Shown here: in pieces, positions 37,224-46,706 of the stretch
Position numbering within the stretch: position 1 is the stretch's first letter
Layout: every line of letters begins with the position of its first letter
NCBI RefSeq assembly: GCF_012530535.1
Contig: NZ_CP051299.1
Span: forward strand, 1,612,001 to 1,676,000
Length of the DNA stretch: 64,000 nucleotides
Direction of reading: 5' to 3'
Origin: Microcella flavibacter
GTDB lineage: Bacteria > Actinomycetota > Actinomycetes > Actinomycetales > Microbacteriaceae
Program-made: the position numbers and the translations under genes
The notes under the pieces: model-generated
What the model saw: the letters and a program-made list of their open reading frames with translations, nothing else
Databases searched by the model: none
Told to the model about the DNA's origin: nothing

Positions 37224-37309
37224 AGTCGGGGGTGCGTTCCCAGGGTACGCGGGCGCGGTTCGGGATGCCCAGCCGGGCCCCGCACGCACAGCCCCCGCAT
37301 AGACGCCCC

Positions 37310-38908
37310 TCAGCCGTCGCGCCGCTCGCCCGGGGCCGCCCGCCGCACCCGCAGCACCCCGTCCGTCACCGCGTGCCGCTCCCCCGTCACGCGTTCGACC
37401 GTGCGCGCGCGGGTCTCGACGACCTCGACGATCCACTCGGCGGGGTCCAGCCGCAGCGCATCGAGCTCCTCCTGCGGGCTCGGCAGGTCGAGGGCCGGAT
37501 GCCCGTCGCTCGGCGCACCCGCGGGCGGTGCGACGTGCGTGATGAGCAGCAGCCGCCCGCCCGGGGCGACCCGGTCGAGCGCGCGATGCAGCAGCGCGAG
37601 CCGGTCGAGCGCGGCCGGCGAGTGCAGGAAGCTCGCGACGACGAGGTCGTAGCGCCCCTCGACCGGCCAGGGCGCGGCGAGGTCGGCGACGTGCGCCTCG
37701 ACCGAGCCCGTGCCGCTCCGCAGTGCCGCACTCGAGGCCGCGAGCTGCTGCGCTCGGTGCACAGCGGTGGGCGCGATGTCGAGCGCCGTGACCCGCCAGC
37801 CGCGCTCGGCGAGCCAGAGGGCATCCGCCCCTTCGCCGCAGCCGAGCTCGAGGGCCGTGCCGGGGACGAGATCGTCGGCGGTGGCGAGCAGCGTCGCGTT
37901 GGCGCGGCCCGACCACGAGCGCTCGGTGCCGGCGTAGCGGTGCTCCCAGAAGTGCGCGGGCGAGGCGAGCAGCGCGCGATCGCCGTCCTCGGCCACCAGC
38001 GCGGCGTTGACGGCCGCGCCCGCCATCGTGCCGCTCGCCATCGCGAGGGGGATGCTCGCGAAGGGCGCCACGACGTTGCCGGCCGCCCAGACCCGGGGCG
38101 CGGCCGCGCCCATCGCGTCGACGACGAGGGCGGCGCCGGGCTCGGTCGACCGCTCCAGACCGAGGGAGTCGACGAGGGCGTCGTCGAGCCGCGGCTCTCC
38201 GCCGGTGAAGAGCGCGTCGACCGCGTGCCGGGCGCCGGCGGCGTCGACGATCGCGAGCGGGGCATCCCGATCGGGCCCCGCGGTCTCGACGGCGATGACG
38301 GGATGCTCGACGATGCGCACCCCGCGCGCCGCCAGCCGCGCCCGCACGGCGTCGCCGAGCGCCTCCCCCGCGGCCGCGCCGAACAGCACGACGTCGTCGC
38401 TCCACTGGCGCACGAGTTCTGCCTGGTGCAGCGACGCGGGGCCGGTGGCGAGCACGCCCAGGCGGCGCTCGCGCACCTCCCAGCCGTGGCAGTAGGGGCA
38501 GTGCAGCACGCGGTCACCCCAGTGCGCGGCGAGCCCGGGCACGGCGGGCAGCTCGTCGACGATGCCGCTCGCGAGCACGATCGCGCGGGCGGCGAGGGTC
38601 GTGCCGTCGTCGAGGGTCGCGGTCACGCGGTCGGCCGTCGCTCGGGCGCCGACGACCCGCGCCGAGCGCACCTCGACGCCGTACCGGGCGACCTCCTCGC
38701 GTCCCCGGCGCAGCAGCTCGTGCGGCGCGATGCCGTCGTGCCCGAGCACGGCGTGGGCGGTCGCGGCGGTGCGGTTGCGGGGCTCGCCGGCGTCGAGCAC
38801 GAGCACCGAGCGGCGGGAGCGACCGAGCATGAGCGCGGCGCTGAGACCGGCGGGGCCGCCGCCGATCACGAGAGCGTCGAGCAGGGGCGTGGGGGTGGGC
38901 GTCGTCAT
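37310..38908 (-). CDS. Thioredoxin-reductase-like / SAM-methyltransferase fusion
   Basis: A 532-residue two-domain protein. Residues 1-320 are a pyridine-nucleotide disulfide reductase: IGGGPAGLSAALMLGRSRR (FAD), HCPYCHGWEVRERRLG with the redox CxxC, and VWAAGNVVAPFASIP. Residues 330-530 form a class I methyltransferase (LELGCGEGADALWLAERGWRVTALDIAP, then DLVVASFLHSP). Such fusions are seen in actinobacteria, but the joint reaction is unknown; the methyltransferase could modify a substrate reduced by the first half. It is divergent from the XRE-cupin regulator, whose operator lies in the 65-bp gap, and is likely its target. Confidence 0.88.
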   Translation of the reverse strand: MTTPTPTPLLDALVIGGGPAGLSAALMLGRSRRSVLVLDAGEPRNRTAATAHAVLGHDGIAPHELLRRGREEVARYGVEVRSARVVGARATADRVTATLDDGTTLAARAIVLASGIVDELPAVPGLAAHWGDRVLHCPYCHGWEVRERRLGVLATGPASLHQAELVRQWSDDVVLFGAAAGEALGDAVRARLAARGVRIVEHPVIAVETAGPDRDAPLAIVDAAGARHAVDALFTGGEPRLDDALVDSLGLERSTEPGAALVVDAMGAAAPRVWAAGNVVAPFASIPLAMASGTMAGAAVNAALVAEDGDRALLASPAHFWEHRYAGTERSWSGRANATLLATADDLVPGTALELGCGEGADALWLAERGWRVTALDIAPTAVHRAQQLAASSAALRSGTGSVEAHVADLAAPWPVEGRYDLVVASFLHSPAALDRLALLHRALDRVAPGGRLLLITHVAPPAGAPSDGHPALDLPSPQEELDALRLDPAEWIVEVVETRARTVERVTGERHAVTDGVLRVRRAAPGERRDG

Positions 38909-38946
38909 GGTCCCACCCTGCGGTCGGTGCGATCGTGTGGCAAACT

Positions 38947-38967
38947 TCCTTGCAGATTCAGCAAGGA
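38947..38967. promoter_or_regulatory. Inverted-repeat operator of the XRE-cupin regulator
   Basis: TCCTTGC and GCAAGGA form a perfect 7-bp inverted repeat separated by 7 nt in the gap between the divergent fusion gene and the regulator. Its right arm overlaps the AAGGAGG ribosome-binding site of the regulator. Dimeric XRE-cupin proteins bind such symmetric sites. Confidence 0.6.
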
Positions 38968-38973
38968 GGCGCG

Positions 38974-39534
38974 ATGCGTGAATTGGATGCCCTGGGCCCC
39001 CGCCTGCGCGCGGCGCGACGCCTGCGCGGTCTCACCCTCGACGAGCTCGGCGAGCGCGCGGGCGTCTCCCCCAGCACGATCTCGCGGCTCGAGTCGGGCA
39101 AGCGCCAGGCCAACCTCGAGCTGCTGCTGCCGCTGTCGCGCCACCTCGGCGTGCGCATCGACGACCTGCTGAGCCCGGTCGACGCCGACCCGCGGGTGCG
39201 CCGGCCGAGCATCCGCCGCCACGGTCACGTGATCGCGCCGCTCACGGCCGAGACGGCGCCGATGCAGACCTACAAGATCACCTACCCGCCGGTCGACGCG
39301 GTGCCCGCGCCCCGCGTGCACGACGGCTACGAGTGGCTCTACGTGCTGAGCGGCCGGCTGCTGCTCGTGCTCGACGAGACCCGCACCGAGCTCGAGCCCG
39401 GCGAGGCCGCCGAGTTCGACACGCGCGTGCCGCACAGCATGAGCGCGCTCGGCGGGGCGCCGGCGGAGGTCATCAGCATCTTCAGCGACGCCGGTATGCG
39501 GGTGCACCGGTACGCCGAGCCCGACGAGGGCTGA
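38974..39534 (+). CDS. XRE-family regulator with cupin domain
   Basis: A 186-residue regulator with an N-terminal XRE helix-turn-helix (RLRAARRLRGLTLDELGERAGVS, then PSTISRLESGKRQANLE) and a C-terminal cupin (YEWLYVLSGRLLLVLDETRTELEPGEAAEFDTRVPH). Cupin regulators sense small molecules. The ATG at 38974 is preceded by AAGGAGG, the best ribosome-binding site in the area; an in-frame codon 39 nt earlier would include the operator. Divergent from the reductase-methyltransferase fusion, which it may control, with an inverted-repeat operator between them. Confidence 0.93.
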   Translation: MRELDALGPRLRAARRLRGLTLDELGERAGVSPSTISRLESGKRQANLELLLPLSRHLGVRIDDLLSPVDADPRVRRPSIRRHGHVIAPLTAETAPMQTYKITYPPVDAVPAPRVHDGYEWLYVLSGRLLLVLDETRTELEPGEAAEFDTRVPHSMSALGGAPAEVISIFSDAGMRVHRYAEPDEG

Positions 39535-39659
39535 GCCGCCGCCGGCGCGCGCCGCGCATCCCACCGCATCGGGCACCGATCATCGGACGCCCCGGCGCGC
39601 CCGCGCCTACCGTGGGGATCACGACGCCGGCGACCGCCGGCAGCGCGGAGGGAGAGGCG

Positions 39660-40559
39660 ATGGACGGCGGGAACGAGGCCATGCGGGCGATCGACGACCG
39701 GCTCGAGGCCGAGATCGACGTCGCCGAGCTGGCCCGCATCGCTCGCACGAGCGAGTACCACTTCCGTCGCATGTTCTCGACGCTCGCGGGGCTGCCGCTC
39801 TCGGAGTACATCCGCCGGCGGCGCCTGACCGTCGCCGCGGCGGCCGTGCTCGCGGGGCGCGAGACGCTCAGCGACATCGCCGTGCGCTTCGGCTACGGCT
39901 CGGCCGACGCCTTCGCCCGCGCCTTCGCGGCCGTGCACGGCACCGGGCCGGATGAGGCGCGCCGCACCGGCGCCGCGCTGCGCTCACAGTCGCGCCTGTC
40001 GTTCCATCTCACCGTCGAAGGGAGCTCCCCCATGGAGTACCGCATCACCCCCCTGCCCGCCTTCCGCATCGTCGGCCGCAGCACCCGCGTGCCGCTCGTC
40101 TTCGAGGGACCCAACGCCGACATCGAGCGGTTCACCCGCGCGCTCGGCCAGGACGTGCGCGCGAGCATCGCCGCGATCGGCGAGCGCGCCGGCGACGGGA
40201 TGCCCGCCGGCTCGCTCTCCGTCAGCGACGAGTTCGACGAGTCCCGCGCCGAGGGCTCGATGCTGCGCTACACGATCGGCGCCGCGACCCGCGCGGAGGC
40301 GTCGCCGCCGGCCGACCTTGACGCGATCGAGGTCGCCGCCGGCGACTGGCTCGTGCTGTCGACCGAGGGCCGGGTTCCCGAGGCGCTGCAGCAGCTCTGG
40401 CCGCTCGCGTACGGCGAGTGGCTGCCGGCGAACCCGTACCGGCTCGTGCCCGGCCCCGAGATCCTCGCGGTCGAGCCGATCGGTGACGGCTCGACCGCGC
40501 GCGCCGAGCTCTGGCTGCCGATCGAGCCGGAGCCCGCCGCGAGCACCGCGACGGCCTAG
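39660..40559 (+). CDS. AraC-family regulator with GyrI-like domain
   Basis: A 299-residue regulator. Residues 10-105 are two AraC-type helix-turn-helix motifs (VAELARIARTSEYHFRRMFSTLAGLPLSEYIRRRRL and LSDIAVRFGYGSADAFARAFAAVHG); residues 125-290 form a GyrI-like/effector-binding domain (MEYRITPLPAFRIVGRSTRVPL ... LPANPYRLVPGPEILAVEP). Such proteins respond to drug-like ligands. GGAGGGA precedes the ATG at 39660. Its TAG shares the CTAG with the stop codon of the convergent flotillin gene. Confidence 0.92.
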   Translation: MDGGNEAMRAIDDRLEAEIDVAELARIARTSEYHFRRMFSTLAGLPLSEYIRRRRLTVAAAAVLAGRETLSDIAVRFGYGSADAFARAFAAVHGTGPDEARRTGAALRSQSRLSFHLTVEGSSPMEYRITPLPAFRIVGRSTRVPLVFEGPNADIERFTRALGQDVRASIAAIGERAGDGMPAGSLSVSDEFDESRAEGSMLRYTIGAATRAEASPPADLDAIEVAAGDWLVLSTEGRVPEALQQLWPLAYGEWLPANPYRLVPGPEILAVEPIGDGSTARAELWLPIEPEPAASTATA

Positions 40560-42127
40560 CTGCCCGAGGGCTCGCTCGGCGTCGACTTCTTGCGCGGCGA
40601 GGCGGTGCCCGCCGGGGCGGCCGGTGCGGTGCCGCCGGCGAGCGCCTCGCCGATGGCGGCGCCCGCGGCCGAGCCGGTGGCCCGGCCGGTCATGATCTCG
40701 GAGATGTCGATGCCGACGAGATCTTTGATGAGCTTCGTCGAGGTGGCGAGCTGCCCGGCGACGTTGTCGCCGATCTGCCCGACGCCGTCGCTCGAGATCA
40801 CGGTCATCGACGAGATGGCCGACAGCGGCTCGGAGGCTGCGCGCACGATGGCGGGCAGCTGGTCGATGATGCGCTGCTTGAGCAGGGCATCCGCCCGCTC
40901 GGCCAGGGCCTCGGCCTGCGCGCGGGTCGAGTCGGCCTCGGCCGTACCCTTCGAGCGGATGGCGCTGGCCTCGGCCTCGCCCTCGGCGACGAGCGCCTCG
41001 GAGGCGGCGATGCGGCGGTTCTTCTCGGCGATGCCCTCGGCCTCGATGGCCTGCGCGGCGGCGATGCGGCGGTTCTTCTCCGCGATGCCCTCCGACTCGA
41101 TGGCCTCGGCGGCGGCGCGGCGCGAGTCGCGGTCGGCGGCGGCGTTCGCGACGGCCGCGGCGGCGGCGCCGTCGGCCTGCTTCTCGAGGGCGTAGGCCTG
41201 GGCGTCGGCGACGGCGCGCACCTCGGCGTCGAGCTCCTGCTTGCGCAGGCCCACGCGCTTGGCCGCGGTGATCTCCTGCTGGGCGACGACCTCCTGCTGG
41301 GCGATCGCATCGGCGAGCGGCTTCGCGGCGGAGGCCTCGGCGCGCGCCTTGTCGGTCTCCTTCTGAATCTCGGCGTTGCGCAGGTCGAGCTTGCGCTGCT
41401 GCTCGGCGATCGCCTGCGCGGCGTTGATGCGCGCCTCCTCCGAGGCCTGCTGCGCGATGGCCTCGGCGACCTCGGCGACCTGCTTCACCCGGGCGGCCTC
41501 GGCACGACCGAGGTCGCGGATGTAGTTGTTGTCGTCGTCGATCTCCTTGATCTGCAGCGTGTCGATCTGCAGGCCCTGGATGTCGAGCGCCTCGCGCACC
41601 GCCTCGAGCACCTGCTCCTGCAGCGCCGAGCGGTTGGTGATGATCTCGGTCACCGTGAGCTGACCGACGATCGATCGCACCGAACCGCTCAGCACCTCCT
41701 CGGTCGACGACTCGATCTGGTCCTGCTGATTGAGGAACCGCTGGGCGGCGGCGCGCACCATCGTCTCCGAGCCGCCGACCTTCACCACGGCGACGGCGTT
41801 CACCTTGATCGTGATGGCGTCCTTCGTCTGGGCGGTCGCCTGCACGTTGAGCTGGCGGCTGCGCAGGCTGAGCTTGAAGTAGGCCTCGACGACGGGCTTG
41901 ACGAAGACGCGCGAGCCGAAGACGACCTTCTGGCCGACGTTGTCGAACTCGTTGTTCTGGGGGCGCTCCTGCGTGGCGCGCTGCTTCGAGGTGACGATGA
42001 TCGCCTCATCGGGCTTCGCCACCTTGATGCCGCGCAGCAGCACGACCACGGCGACGAGGACGAGCGCGACGACGATTCCGACGATGACGAGGGTGGTCAG
42101 CTGTTCGCCGACGAGGGAGGGTGACAT
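40556..42127 (-). CDS. Flotillin/SPFH-domain protein
   Basis: A 523-residue flotillin: one N-terminal membrane helix ([22 protein letters not shown]), an SPFH domain (about 30-200; [44 protein letters not shown]) and a long coiled-coil region rich in Ala/Glu/Lys repeats ([15 protein letters not shown] and [13 protein letters not shown] twice). Flotillins scaffold membrane microdomains and influence fluidity. The C-terminus is Gly/Ala/Pro-rich and ends in a basic patch ([14 protein letters not shown]). It is divergent from the DUF2130 gene and convergent with the AraC-type gene. Confidence 0.92.
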   Translation of the reverse strand: MSPSLVGEQLTTLVIVGIVVALVLVAVVVLLRGIKVAKPDEAIIVTSKQRATQERPQNNEFDNVGQKVVFGSRVFVKPVVEAYFKLSLRSRQLNVQATAQTKDAITIKVNAVAVVKVGGSETMVRAAAQRFLNQQDQIESSTEEVLSGSVRSIVGQLTVTEIITNRSALQEQVLEAVREALDIQGLQIDTLQIKEIDDDNNYIRDLGRAEAARVKQVAEVAEAIAQQASEEARINAAQAIAEQQRKLDLRNAEIQKETDKARAEASAAKPLADAIAQQEVVAQQEITAAKRVGLRKQELDAEVRAVADAQAYALEKQADGAAAAAVANAAADRDSRRAAAEAIESEGIAEKNRRIAAAQAIEAEGIAEKNRRIAASEALVAEGEAEASAIRSKGTAEADSTRAQAEALAERADALLKQRIIDQLPAIVRAASEPLSAISSMTVISSDGVGQIGDNVAGQLATSTKLIKDLVGIDISEIMTGRATGSAAGAAIGEALAGGTAPAAPAGTASPRKKSTPSEPSGS

Positions 42128-42211
42128 GTCGACAGTATGTCGGATTCCGCACCCCCGGGTAGCGTTCATCGTGAGGTCGACGGCGCCGAGCCCGCGGCCG
42201 GAGGGAGCACC

Positions 42212-43582
42212 GTGCACGAGGTCATCTGCCCGCACTGCAACAAGGCCTTCACGATCGACGAGGCGGGCTACGCCGACATCGTGAAGCAGGTGCGCGACCG
42301 CGAGTTCGACCAGGCGCTGCACGACCAGCTCGCCCTCGCCGAGCGCGAGAAGGCCGCGGCGCTCGAGCTCGCCGAGGCCAGGGCCGCGAGCGAGCTCGAG
42401 CGCGCCGCCGCCGCGAAGCAGGCTGAGATCGAGCGGCTGAAGGCCGACATCGCCTCGGCCGACGTCGCCCGGCAGCTCGCCATCAGCGAGGCCCTCGCCG
42501 CCGCGAACGCCGATCGCGAGAAGGCGCTCGCCGCCGCGAACGCGGAGCGCGAGAAGGCCGCGGCGCAGCTCGCGCAGCAGGCGGCGGAGAAGGCCGCCGA
42601 GGTCGAGCGGCTGCGGGCGGAGCTCTCATCCACCGAGCTCGCGAAGCAGCTCGCCGTGTCGGAGGCCGTCGGCGCCGTCGAGCGGGAGCGCGACCGCCTC
42701 GCCCTCGAGCTCGAGCAGCGCAAGTCGGAGCAGCAGGCGCGCGAGATCGCCCTGAAGGAGCAGCACGGCACCGAGGTGGCGCTGCTCAACGAGGCCATCG
42801 CCGTGCACAAGGACTTCAAGGCGCGGCTGTCGACGAAGATGGTCGGCGAGACCCTCGAGCAGCACTGCGAGATCGAGTTCAACCGGATGCGCTCGGCGGC
42901 GTTCCCGAACGCGTACTTCGAGAAGGACAACGACGCGTCATCGGGCAGCAAGGGCGACTACGTGTTCCGCGACCGCGATCAGACCGGCGTCGAGTACGTG
43001 TCGATCATGTTCGAGATGAAGAACGAGAGCGACACGACCGCGACGAAGAAGCGCAACGAGGACTTCTTCAAGGAGCTCGACAAGGACAGGAACGAGAAGG
43101 GCTGCGAGTACGCGGTGCTCGTGAGCCTGCTCGAGCCCGAGAGCGAGCTCTACAACGGCGGCATCGTCGACGTCTCGCACCGGTTCCCGAAGATGTACGT
43201 CGTGCGGCCGCAGTTCTTCATCCCCATCATCACGCTGCTGCGCAACGCGGCCGCCAGCACCATCGCGGTGCGCGGCGAGCTCGCGCGCATCCGGGAGCAG
43301 AACGTCGACATCACCGACTTCGAGGAGCGGCTGACGACGTTCAAGACCGGCTTCGCCCGCAACTACGACCTCGCGTCGAACCAGTTCCAGGAGGCGATCA
43401 AGCGCATCGACGAGGCGATCAAGGATCTCGAGAAGACGAAGGAGAACCTGCTGAAGTCGTCGAACAACCTGCGGCTCGCCAACGACAAGGCCGACTCGCT
43501 GACGATCAAGTCGCTCACCCGCGGCAATCCGACGATGCAGCAGCGCTTCGCCGAGCTCGAGGGCTCCGAGGAGGCCCTCTAG
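42212..43582 (+). CDS. DUF2130 protein with nuclease-like core
   Basis: A 456-residue DUF2130 protein. It starts [26 protein letters not shown], the family start, so the GTG at 42212 with its GGAGGGA site is used rather than the ATG at 42137. Residues 25-200 are a long coiled coil; the conserved core includes GDYVFRD (Asp249) and IMFEMKNE (Glu268, Lys270), which looks like a PD-(D/E)XK nuclease active site. DUF2130 has no proven function. It is divergent from flotillin and next to a NERD-domain gene. Nuclease activity is inferred from the motif. Confidence 0.85.
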   Translation: MHEVICPHCNKAFTIDEAGYADIVKQVRDREFDQALHDQLALAEREKAAALELAEARAASELERAAAAKQAEIERLKADIASADVARQLAISEALAAANADREKALAAANAEREKAAAQLAQQAAEKAAEVERLRAELSSTELAKQLAVSEAVGAVERERDRLALELEQRKSEQQAREIALKEQHGTEVALLNEAIAVHKDFKARLSTKMVGETLEQHCEIEFNRMRSAAFPNAYFEKDNDASSGSKGDYVFRDRDQTGVEYVSIMFEMKNESDTTATKKRNEDFFKELDKDRNEKGCEYAVLVSLLEPESELYNGGIVDVSHRFPKMYVVRPQFFIPIITLLRNAAASTIAVRGELARIREQNVDITDFEERLTTFKTGFARNYDLASNQFQEAIKRIDEAIKDLEKTKENLLKSSNNLRLANDKADSLTIKSLTRGNPTMQQRFAELEGSEEAL

Positions 43583-43601
43583 TCGATCGCCGCTCGCCGC
43601 G

Positions 43602-44255
43602 TCAGACCGAGGGGCGGAACCGCGTCTCGGCGGCCGCCGCCACGGCATCCACGTCGACCGCGCCGGAAGCCGTCGCGAGGATGCGGTCGGCGAGCCGCGC
43701 CCGCCACAGCACCTCGACCCCGCGCACGCTGAACGCGCCGCCGAACAGCGGCCAATCGGCGTCGACGAAGCACAGCGCCGACCGGATCGGGTTGCCGGGG
43801 ATGGCGGCGCAGACGCGCGCGGACTGCCCGAGCACGCCGTCGATGAGCCGGGTCTGGTCGCGGCCGCCCACGATGAGCGACTCGGTGCGCGGCCGGATGA
43901 TGCCGCCCTCGACGCGCAGCTCGGGCCGCCTCTCGGCGTAACGCTTCGCATCGATGACCCAGACCGCGCCGGGCGTGATGACGATGTGGTCGATGTTCGC
44001 TCTCGAGCCCGGGATGCGCCGATCGTGCAGCACCCGGATCGAGTCGGAGGCGAGCGCGTCGAGCGCCTGTCCGACCTTCTCCTCGCCGACCGCGCCGATG
44101 CTCCACGCGCGCGTGCTGCGGCGCTCGGGCGTGAGGGCGACGGCGAGCCCGCCGAGCCGGCCCCACTGCTCGCGCGTGCGCTGCTCGTCCTTCGCGCGGC
44201 GCCGGTCGTACTCGCGTCGTGCCGAGGCGCCCGCAGCGCTCGTGTCGCTCGTCAT
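43602..44255 (-). CDS. NERD-domain (nuclease-related) protein
   Basis: A 217-residue protein with an NERD domain: GAVGEEKVGQALDAL, then SRANIDHIVITPGAVWVIDAKRY with the D...D-x-K pattern of PD-(D/E)XK-type nucleases, and GVLGQSARVCAAI. The N-terminus is basic and helical (REYDRRRAKDEQRTREQW). NERD proteins are predicted nucleases of DNA processing. The start ATG 44255 is preferred because the longer in-frame extension is low in conservation. Convergent with DUF2130 (19 bp); 249 bp of divergent spacer separate it from msrB. Confidence 0.88.
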   Translation of the reverse strand: MTSDTSAAGASARREYDRRRAKDEQRTREQWGRLGGLAVALTPERRSTRAWSIGAVGEEKVGQALDALASDSIRVLHDRRIPGSRANIDHIVITPGAVWVIDAKRYAERRPELRVEGGIIRPRTESLIVGGRDQTRLIDGVLGQSARVCAAIPGNPIRSALCFVDADWPLFGGAFSVRGVEVLWRARLADRILATASGAVDVDAVAAAAETRFRPSV

Positions 44256-44504
44256 GGGATCCCGTCCTCGCCCGGCCCCTCGCGCGCACCGCCCGACCGG
44301 GCGCCGCGTCGCTCCGTGAGGAGTGCTCGTACCGTACGTCGGACGCTGCGCCACGGCATCCCCCAGTGGTGGGGGTGCGATTCTCGGTCCGTTCCAAGCC
44401 CATCGGGAACGGATGCGCGCCTCCGCCTGTTGTCATGAGCACGACGTGCCGGGCCGCCGCCGCCAGCGCCGGCTCCGAACCGTCGACGGACGTAAGGAGA
44501 AGCC

Positions 44505-44969
44505 ATGACCACCGAGTACCGCGCCACCCCCGAGGCCATCGCCCGCCTCACCCCGATGCAGCGCAAGGTCACGCAGAACGACGGCACCGAGCCGGCGTTC
44601 CGCAACGAGTACCACGACCTCAAGGCGGCCGGCATCTACGTCGACGTCGTCTCCGGTCAGCCGCTGTTCTCCTCCCTCGACAAGTACGACAGCGGCACCG
44701 GCTGGCCGAGCTTCACGAAGCCGATCGAACCGGGCGTCGTCACGACGAAGAGCGACCGCATGCTCTGGATGGTGCGCACCGAGGTGCGCTCCTCCGGCGC
44801 CGACAGCCACCTGGGCCACGTGTTCGACGACGGCCCGCGCGAAGCCGGAGGGCAGCGCTACTGCATGAACTCCGCGGCCCTGCGCTTCGTGCCGGTGGCC
44901 GAGCTCGAAGCCCAGGGCTACGGTGCCTACCGGGCGCTGTTCGACTCGAGCTCCGACGCGACGGCCTGA
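44505..44969 (+). CDS. msrB: Peptide methionine-(R)-S-oxide reductase MsrB
   Basis: A 154-residue MsrB that reduces methionine-R-sulfoxide in proteins. Motifs: [49 protein letters not shown] and the catalytic cysteine in [11 protein letters not shown]. It lacks the four zinc cysteines (no CxxC pairs), as in zinc-free MsrBs. AAGGAGAA ribosome-binding site before the ATG. msrA follows 84 bp downstream, and a strong hairpin at 45620 ends the pair. Confidence 0.95.
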   Translation: MTTEYRATPEAIARLTPMQRKVTQNDGTEPAFRNEYHDLKAAGIYVDVVSGQPLFSSLDKYDSGTGWPSFTKPIEPGVVTTKSDRMLWMVRTEVRSSGADSHLGHVFDDGPREAGGQRYCMNSAALRFVPVAELEAQGYGAYRALFDSSSDATA

Positions 44970-45053
44970 GCCGTGCATCCCTTCATCGAACGATTCGCGA
45001 GCCGCCTCACCGGCCGCGCCCAGCCCGCCCCATCCAGCAGAGGAGACCGCACC

Positions 45054-45599
45054 ATGACCGACACCGGCAGCATCACCCGCACCCCCGGCACCGAGACCGC
45101 CGTGCTCGCCGGCGGCTGCTTCTGGGGCATGGAGGATCTCGTGCGCCGCCAGCCCGGAATCCTGGGCACGCGCGTCGGCTACACCGGCGGCGAGAACGAC
45201 CACCCCACCTACCGCAACCACCCCGGCCACGCCGAGGCGCTCGAGGTCGTCTTCGACCCGACGAAGACCAGCTACCGCGACGTGCTGGCGTTCTTCTTCC
45301 AGATCCACGACCCCTCGACGCTCAACCGCCAGGGCAACGACGTCGGCACGAGCTACCGCTCGGCGATCTTCCCGCTCAGCCCCGAGCAGGAGCGCGTCGC
45401 GCGCGAGACCATCGCCGACGTCGACGCCTCGGGCCTCTGGCCGAACAAGGTCGTCACCACGATCGAGCCCGAGGCGCCCTTCTGGGAGGCCGAGGAGGAG
45501 CACCAGGACTACCTGCTGAAGTACCCCAACGGCTACACCTGTCACTTCCCGCGCGCGAACTGGGTGCTGCCGAAGCGCGACGAGGTCGCGGCGAGCTAG
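45054..45599 (+). CDS. msrA: Peptide methionine-(S)-S-oxide reductase MsrA
   Basis: A 181-residue MsrA for the S-epimer of methionine sulfoxide. The active cysteine is in [12 protein letters not shown], followed by [25 protein letters not shown], and [24 protein letters not shown]. There is a C-terminal cysteine (GYTCHFP) that may be a recycling residue. The ATG 45054 has an AGAGGAGA ribosome-binding site; an upstream GTG would add 27 unconserved residues. Works with the upstream MsrB to repair both sulfoxide forms. Confidence 0.95.
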   Translation: MTDTGSITRTPGTETAVLAGGCFWGMEDLVRRQPGILGTRVGYTGGENDHPTYRNHPGHAEALEVVFDPTKTSYRDVLAFFFQIHDPSTLNRQGNDVGTSYRSAIFPLSPEQERVARETIADVDASGLWPNKVVTTIEPEAPFWEAEEEHQDYLLKYPNGYTCHFPRANWVLPKRDEVAAS

Positions 45600-45619
45600 C
45601 CCCGGCACGCAGCTGCTAG

Positions 45620-45662
45620 AACGGCGGCGTCGGACGACGAGAGTCGCTCCGTCGCCGCCGTT
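45620..45662 (+). terminator. Rho-independent-like terminator after msrBA
   Basis: Arms AACGGCGGCG and CGCCGCCGTT form a 10-bp outer stem; an inner stem (CGGACGAC with GTCG and TCCG, one bulged C) continues to a GAGA loop. It lies 20 bp after the msrA stop codon, without a T-tract. Confidence 0.8.
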
Positions 45663-45732
45663 CCTATGCGGGCGGGACGCTCGGCCGGACCGGGGGCGAC
45701 GCGGCCCGCGCTCGCTGTGCGACGATCGAGCC

Positions 45733-46698
45733 GTGACCACCACCTGGAGGGGCGACGCCTCCCTCGCCGCAACCGCCGGCGCCCTGCTCGGCCGGGCCCA
45801 CACGGTAACCGCCATGACCACCGTCACGCCGGAGGGCTTCGCGACGGCCTCGATCGGCGCGGCCGACGACGCCGACTTCGAGATCGGCTCCGTCTCCAAA
45901 GCCCTCACCGGGATGCTCTACCGCGAGGCGATCGGCCTCGGCCGGGTCACCCCCTCCACGACGCTCGGGTCGCTGCTGCCGCTCGCCGACCACGGCGCGG
46001 TCGAGCGGGTCACGCTGGAGTCGTTGGCCACGCACCGCTCAGGTCTCCCCCGGCTGCCACCCGCGATGAAGGTCTGGCGCCGAACCTGGCGCCTGTACAC
46101 GAAAGGCGAGAACCCCTACGGGGACACCCTCGCCGAGCTGCTCGAGCAGGTCCGCGGCATCACGATCGGCCCGCCGCGGGCGGTGTACTCGAACCTCGGG
46201 TTCCAACTGCTGGGGCACGCGGTCGCGGCGGCCTCCGGCGTTCGGTACGGCGAACTGCTGCAGAGCAGGTTCGGTGACGCCTTCTACGCCCCGGCCACGG
46301 TCGACGAGCTCCGGCCCGGCGCCCTCATCGGGGCGAGCAGGCGAGGAGCGGCTCGCGCCCCGTGGACCGGGGAGGGCATCGCGCCCGCCGGGGGCATCCG
46401 CGCCACCATCGGCACGATGCAGGGGCTGCTGCAGCGCATCCTCGCCGGCACCGCCCCCGGGATGAGCGCTCTGGACCCCGACACCGAGTTCTCGAACGGG
46501 GTGCGCATCGGCGCCGGCTGGATCACGCTCGGCCGCGGTGCGCAGTCGATTACCTGGCACAACGGCGGCACCGGCGGGTTCCGCAGTTGGGTCGGCGTCG
46601 ACCGGGCGGCGGAGGTCGGTGCGGTCGTGCTGACGGCGCGCGACGCCTCGGTCGACCGGGCCGGGTTCCGGTTGGTACAGAAGCTCAGCGGGCGCTGA
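45733..46698 (+). CDS. Serine hydrolase (class C beta-lactamase fold)
   Basis: A 321-residue enzyme of the beta-lactamase/PBP4-type serine hydrolase family. The catalytic SxxK is SVSK in FEIGSVSKALTGML, YxN is YSN in RAVYSNLGFQLLGHAV, and the HxG-like element is HNGGTGG in SITWHNGGTGGFRS. No signal peptide is seen, so it is probably cytoplasmic. GTG start at 45733. It could be an esterase or a D-aminopeptidase; antibiotic resistance is not implied. It stops 8 bp from the convergent DUF5997 gene. Confidence 0.88.
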   Translation: MTTTWRGDASLAATAGALLGRAHTVTAMTTVTPEGFATASIGAADDADFEIGSVSKALTGMLYREAIGLGRVTPSTTLGSLLPLADHGAVERVTLESLATHRSGLPRLPPAMKVWRRTWRLYTKGENPYGDTLAELLEQVRGITIGPPRAVYSNLGFQLLGHAVAAASGVRYGELLQSRFGDAFYAPATVDELRPGALIGASRRGAARAPWTGEGIAPAGGIRATIGTMQGLLQRILAGTAPGMSALDPDTEFSNGVRIGAGWITLGRGAQSITWHNGGTGGFRSWVGVDRAAEVGAVVLTARDASVDRAGFRLVQKLSGR

Positions 46699-46706
46699 GC
46701 CCGCGA

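Noticed and set aside
37104-37309. Considered a cobalamin or M-box riboswitch
   Set aside because: The conserved core sequences of these classes were not found; listed only as a candidate structured leader.
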